A stretch of DNA of 64,000 bases from Parabacteroides sp900760525. GTDB lineage: Bacteria; Bacteroidota; Bacteroidia; Bacteroidales; Tannerellaceae. Where the stretch lies: positions 2,108,001 to 2,172,000 of the forward strand of contig NZ_CP187555.1 in assembly GCF_049860805.1 (NCBI RefSeq), in the 5' to 3' direction. Shown piece after piece: positions 61,162 through 64,000 of this stretch (position 1 is its first letter; the number at the start of each line of letters is the position of its first letter). Under the pieces are notes generated by a model that was not told the DNA's origin, made no database searches, and saw only the letters and a program-made list of their open reading frames with translations. A program made the translations under genes and the position numbers.

Positions 61162-62343
61162 TTATAAACCGTACACTTTTATGAGATGATCATAATACAT
61201 TTCCGCGTTTAATTTTTTTTGCGCAACCTCTGCAATAGCCTGGTAATCAAAGCCAGTATTGAACATTTTCGTTATTTTCTCTGATAAATCAGAAACATTC
61301 TTACTCTCAAAACACTTACCGTTTACATTTTCTTCTATCAACTCCGGAATCGCACCAATACGTGCACCCAATACTGGGGTTCCTAAACATTCCGCTTCTA
61401 TGATTACAAGTCCCAAAACTTCATACCACTCTGAAGGAACAACTATAAAACGTGCTTTACTTACAATTGTTTTTACATCTTCCCACGATTTAAAACCCAA
61501 AAAGTCAATCGGTGCATCTTTATTTGCTTTAGCAGCCAGTTCGTCTTTCAAAGGACCATCTCCCACTATTTTTAATTTATATGGTAGCTGATTGGCTGCT
61601 TCAATTAAAGTCGTAACACCTTTTTCGGGAGACAAACGCCCGACATAACAATAGTAGTCCTCTTTGTTATAATCAACATCCATGTATTTCTTTTTATCCA
61701 CAAAATGATAGAACTGTGTTATCTTTGAAGAAGAAAATCCCCCTGACTTCATTTTTTCCAACATAAACTGACTCGGAGCAATAAACTGATCCGTACATTC
61801 TTCCAGCCTGCTCCGGTTCCATTTTTTGGCCTCCAAATATGCAATAGAACTCGCTATATATGAATTTTTAAGACATTTATATTTAACTACATTATGCAGA
61901 TTTTCAAAACACAGTTCGCAAATTGCTCCATTTTGCAAACAGTCATAACGAGGACAAAGTAATTTATAATCATGTAATGTCCAAAAAACTTTGATACCCC
62001 GTCTATGTGCCAATTCTGCAATAGCGGGAGAAAGCTGCGAATGAATATTATTCAAATGGACAATATCCGGTTTGAAATCATCTAATAAAGCATTGAACTT
62101 TTGTATGACATCAACCGTTCCAAATGGACGCATAACCGCTCTAAAAAAGCTCACCCCCATTCTAAATTTAACCTCTTTCGGAAAATATTTATTCCATGAT
62201 GTTTGTAATGTATTCGGATGCTGCATTGCAAAAACAGCAACATCATGCCCATGAGATTTTAACAATTCAACCAAGTCGATTGTATAAATACAATCTCCCC
62301 CTCTTGGATAATAGAATTTATTCGCTACAAGTATTCTTGCCAT
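61162..62343 (-). CDS. Glycosyltransferase family 4 protein
   Basis: A 393-residue GT-B enzyme with NKFYYPRGGDCIYTIDLVELL, the mid-protein LHDYKLLCPRYDCLQNGAICELC (a Cys cluster typical of this GT4 subgroup), YVGRLSPEKGVTTLIEAA and VPSEWYEVLGLVIIEAECLGTPVLG. It is 5 nt after the polymerase-like gene in the same direction. Confidence 0.93.
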   Translation of the reverse strand: MARILVANKFYYPRGGDCIYTIDLVELLKSHGHDVAVFAMQHPNTLQTSWNKYFPKEVKFRMGVSFFRAVMRPFGTVDVIQKFNALLDDFKPDIVHLNNIHSQLSPAIAELAHRRGIKVFWTLHDYKLLCPRYDCLQNGAICELCFENLHNVVKYKCLKNSYIASSIAYLEAKKWNRSRLEECTDQFIAPSQFMLEKMKSGGFSSSKITQFYHFVDKKKYMDVDYNKEDYYCYVGRLSPEKGVTTLIEAANQLPYKLKIVGDGPLKDELAAKANKDAPIDFLGFKSWEDVKTIVSKARFIVVPSEWYEVLGLVIIEAECLGTPVLGARIGAIPELIEENVNGKCFESKNVSDLSEKITKMFNTGFDYQAIAEVAQKKLNAEMYYDHLIKVYGL

Positions 62344-62348
62344 AAGAA

Positions 62349-63590
62349 TTATTTTGAAGACAATATTTTTTCATTCTTATCTTGCACTACAACATGTCTT
62401 ATATCAGAGAACAAGAGTCCTAAAAGCACCATCATAAATAATCCACGATTATGTGTTATTGTTGTATCTGTTGTACATTCAATCATAAAAAAGGCAATAA
62501 TCATTAATGCCATTAACACCTCTTTATAGGCAAACTTAAAGTTTTTCAATGCTTTTAACGCTAGTTTTCCCCAAAACAGGAAGAATAAACAAATACCGAC
62601 ATATCCAAATTGCGCCAATGCCGGATAATAAGTATCCGCAATGAAAGAACCAAAGTTTTTACTTAATCCATATATTCCATCCATCCCATATTGATTATAT
62701 AATGGTGAATAATATACACCAGACGCATAAGTTCCATAAGTCCCGAATCCTGGACCAAAAGGGCAATAATCGGCCAAAATATCCGGCACGTAAAAATAAA
62801 GCGCTGCCCGTGCAATAGCATCTTGTATCTTTTCATCACTACCCACAAAGTCACCTCCACTGATAAAATAGATATTCAATTTTTTGTAAGTAAAAAATAA
62901 AACCAAAGCAAGGACAATTGAACTGAAAATAATATTTTTGATATTCAACTTAAATTTAAATGACGGCTTTACAAAAAGAGTCATAGCCGCACTTATGATA
63001 AAGAAGCCATAGAATTTAGAACGTCCGGAACACAATCCGACTAACATCAATAAAATAAATATAAACTTTTCTTTAGCAGTAAAATTACTACAATAAAGAT
63101 ATAAAAGAGCAACTATTGAAACTGCTGTAGCTAATCGAGAAGGATGCTTTAGAGTATATGAGATAGTCACAGGATAAATTACGTAAGCCAATCCTATAAT
63201 ACATAAATAGATACCCAGAACAATACAAATTTCACTTATCAATTTTTTATATGTTGGAGATATAATAGGCTTGATCGCATAAACACTAAAAAAACCGAGA
63301 TAAGGTTTATATTGTGAGACAAAATCGACTATTACAGCAGCCTTGCTAGTAGTTCCGATGTAGAAAGAATAGCATAGATAGAAAAGAAAAACAGTTGTAG
63401 TCACTAAAAACATCTTATTTACTTCCCAATGCGGAGTGGAAAAAACATATTTGAGAAATAAGACAAACAATAATAAAGAGCACAGTTCATCTGTATAATC
63501 AAATCCTATTGTATCGTACAGCATCACTCCAAACATGAGTGTGAAAATAAGGAGTCTACAAAAGTTCTTATTTATAAAATCTTGAAACAT
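62349..63590 (-). CDS. O-antigen polymerase/ligase-like membrane protein (Wzy candidate)
   Basis: A 413-residue, strongly hydrophobic protein with about ten to eleven membrane helices and a large loop at about 235-320 (CPFGPGFGTYGTYASGVYYSP), the layout of Wzy polymerases and WaaL-type ligases. The PFGPGFGTYG motif is common in this group. It likely joins glycan repeat units at the periplasmic face. Polymerase versus ligase cannot be settled from sequence. Confidence 0.82.
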   Translation of the reverse strand: MFQDFINKNFCRLLIFTLMFGVMLYDTIGFDYTDELCSLLLFVLFLKYVFSTPHWEVNKMFLVTTTVFLFYLCYSFYIGTTSKAAVIVDFVSQYKPYLGFFSVYAIKPIISPTYKKLISEICIVLGIYLCIIGLAYVIYPVTISYTLKHPSRLATAVSIVALLYLYCSNFTAKEKFIFILLMLVGLCSGRSKFYGFFIISAAMTLFVKPSFKFKLNIKNIIFSSIVLALVLFFTYKKLNIYFISGGDFVGSDEKIQDAIARAALYFYVPDILADYCPFGPGFGTYGTYASGVYYSPLYNQYGMDGIYGLSKNFGSFIADTYYPALAQFGYVGICLFFLFWGKLALKALKNFKFAYKEVLMALMIIAFFMIECTTDTTITHNRGLFMMVLLGLLFSDIRHVVVQDKNEKILSSK

Positions 63591-63885
63591 TATTTATTAA
63601 CAATTTACATTAAAACGTTTATAGTTTTCAATTATTGTATTGAAGCATTTTAACTAAACTCTTATTCTTCCTTAAACAGAAGAATAACTGCATTCACTTC
63701 CACCTCTCTCGTGATACTCAATCTGCTTGTTTACATCCGTGAACTATCACACTGTAGAATCGAAAAACCTTAAGCATGATTTGATTATCTTCGAAGTAAC
63801 AAATATACTACTTTATCAGGGTTCTCACAATAAAAGTCGCATCAATAGAATGATAAAATTTCACTTTCTCTCAACACCATACCTA
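63591..63885. other. Intergenic leader region of the polymerase operon
   Basis: No gene is seen. It holds a 7-bp inverted repeat (ATTCTTC/GAAGAAT, 63664-63685) and a promoter candidate further up. Confidence 0.45.
63800..63830 (-). promoter_or_regulatory. Promoter candidate for polymerase-GT-rSAM-GT genes
   Basis: Minus strand TATATTTG (63800-63807) with a TTG-containing -33-like element about 20 nt upstream. Leader of about 200 nt to the polymerase ATG. Confidence 0.45.
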
Positions 63886-64000
63886 CTACATTTTGGCAAA
63901 TTGACCTAATAATATATCTTTATTAAGCATTTTAGATGTTTCTAAAGATGTCAAGTAAGAATAAATATATTTATTCCGTTCTTCCTCGCTTAATTGACAT
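63886..64000 (-). CDS. C-terminal end of an unidentified gene
   Basis: A minus-strand frame enters from the right edge and ends at TAG 63886-63888. The 37 visible residues include SEEERNKYIYSYLTS and end LLGQFAKM. Composition is plausible for a real protein and it fits the spacing ahead of the polymerase gene. Family not recognised; probably another polysaccharide gene. Confidence 0.55.
   Translation of the reverse strand, partial: CQLSEEERNKYIYSYLTSLETSKMLNKDILLGQFAKM

Noticed and set aside
63591..63885. Invertible capsule promoter region
   Set aside because: I looked for long inverted repeats flanking a promoter, as in phase-variable Bacteroides capsules. Only a 7-bp hairpin is present and no invertase gene is in the window.
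1..64000. tRNA or rRNA genes
   Set aside because: No cloverleaf-like sequence with a TTCGA-type T-loop and CCA-end context, and no rRNA text, was noticed; a tRNAscan run would be decisive.

Overview
This window looks like a chromosomal segment from a Bacteroidales bacterium, most likely Parabacteroides or a close relative. The taxonomic call is inference from gene families and order: FecR/TonB-receptor/DUF4249 cassettes, BNR lipoproteins, trpB-E-G-D-C-F-A order, IS66, and promoters of the Bacteroidetes type (TTTG, 19-21 nt, TAnnTTTG) with no obvious Shine-Dalgarno use.

Layout. 1-2085: a GH20 beta-hexosaminidase lipoprotein, cut by the left edge. 2.2-2.45 kb: a strong 6S-like small RNA candidate with its own promoter, closing helix and terminator. 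2.5-5.85 kb: thrS-infC-rpmI-rplT. 5.99-7.1 kb: a graveyard of broken genes plus a short palindromic repeat array. 7.1-12.3 kb: a TPR protein, a biotin carrier and carboxyltransferase pair, peptide deformylase and RuvX. 12.3-18.3 kb: a sugar-phosphate transferase, an OmpA-type porin, and GDP-fucose (gmd, fcl) and RmlA genes. 18.4-25 kb: an HdeD-like membrane protein, a beta-propeller protein, and a DUF4249/TonB receptor/FecR cassette that lacks an adjacent sigma factor. 25.2-31.95 kb: a complete trp operon behind a Trp-Trp-Trp leader peptide and terminator (attenuator). 32.2-38.9 kb: a tripartite RND efflux pump divergent from an AraC regulator. 39.1-42.8 kb: carboxynorspermidine dehydrogenase-like gene, radical SAM gene, bcp, recA. 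42.9-49.2 kb: six genes for glycan assembly and modification. 49.2-52.4 kb: folK, a FeoA-FeoB fusion and its small Cys-rich partner.

52.4-64 kb: a visibly AT-richer surface-polysaccharide locus. It holds a broken hexapeptide acyltransferase, a secreted sialidase-like lipoprotein, four glycosyltransferases, a radical SAM/SPASM protein, a Wzy-like polymerase and the tail of another gene. A complete 2,666-bp IS66 element (24-bp imperfect inverted ends, 8-bp AGATATTT target duplication) sits in the last codons of one glycosyltransferase, and the pre-insertion gene can be rebuilt exactly.

The points I find most worth following are: the 6S-like RNA; three intergenic arrays of about 21-22-bp dyad units that share architecture but not sequence; a hairpin plus AT-repeat insertion kept in frame inside trpF; the near-neutral IS66 insertion; and the radical SAM/SPASM enzyme and sialidase embedded in the glycan locus. 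I did not find a clear-cut new defence or mobile system. All family calls are from reading the translations by eye; no database search was possible.
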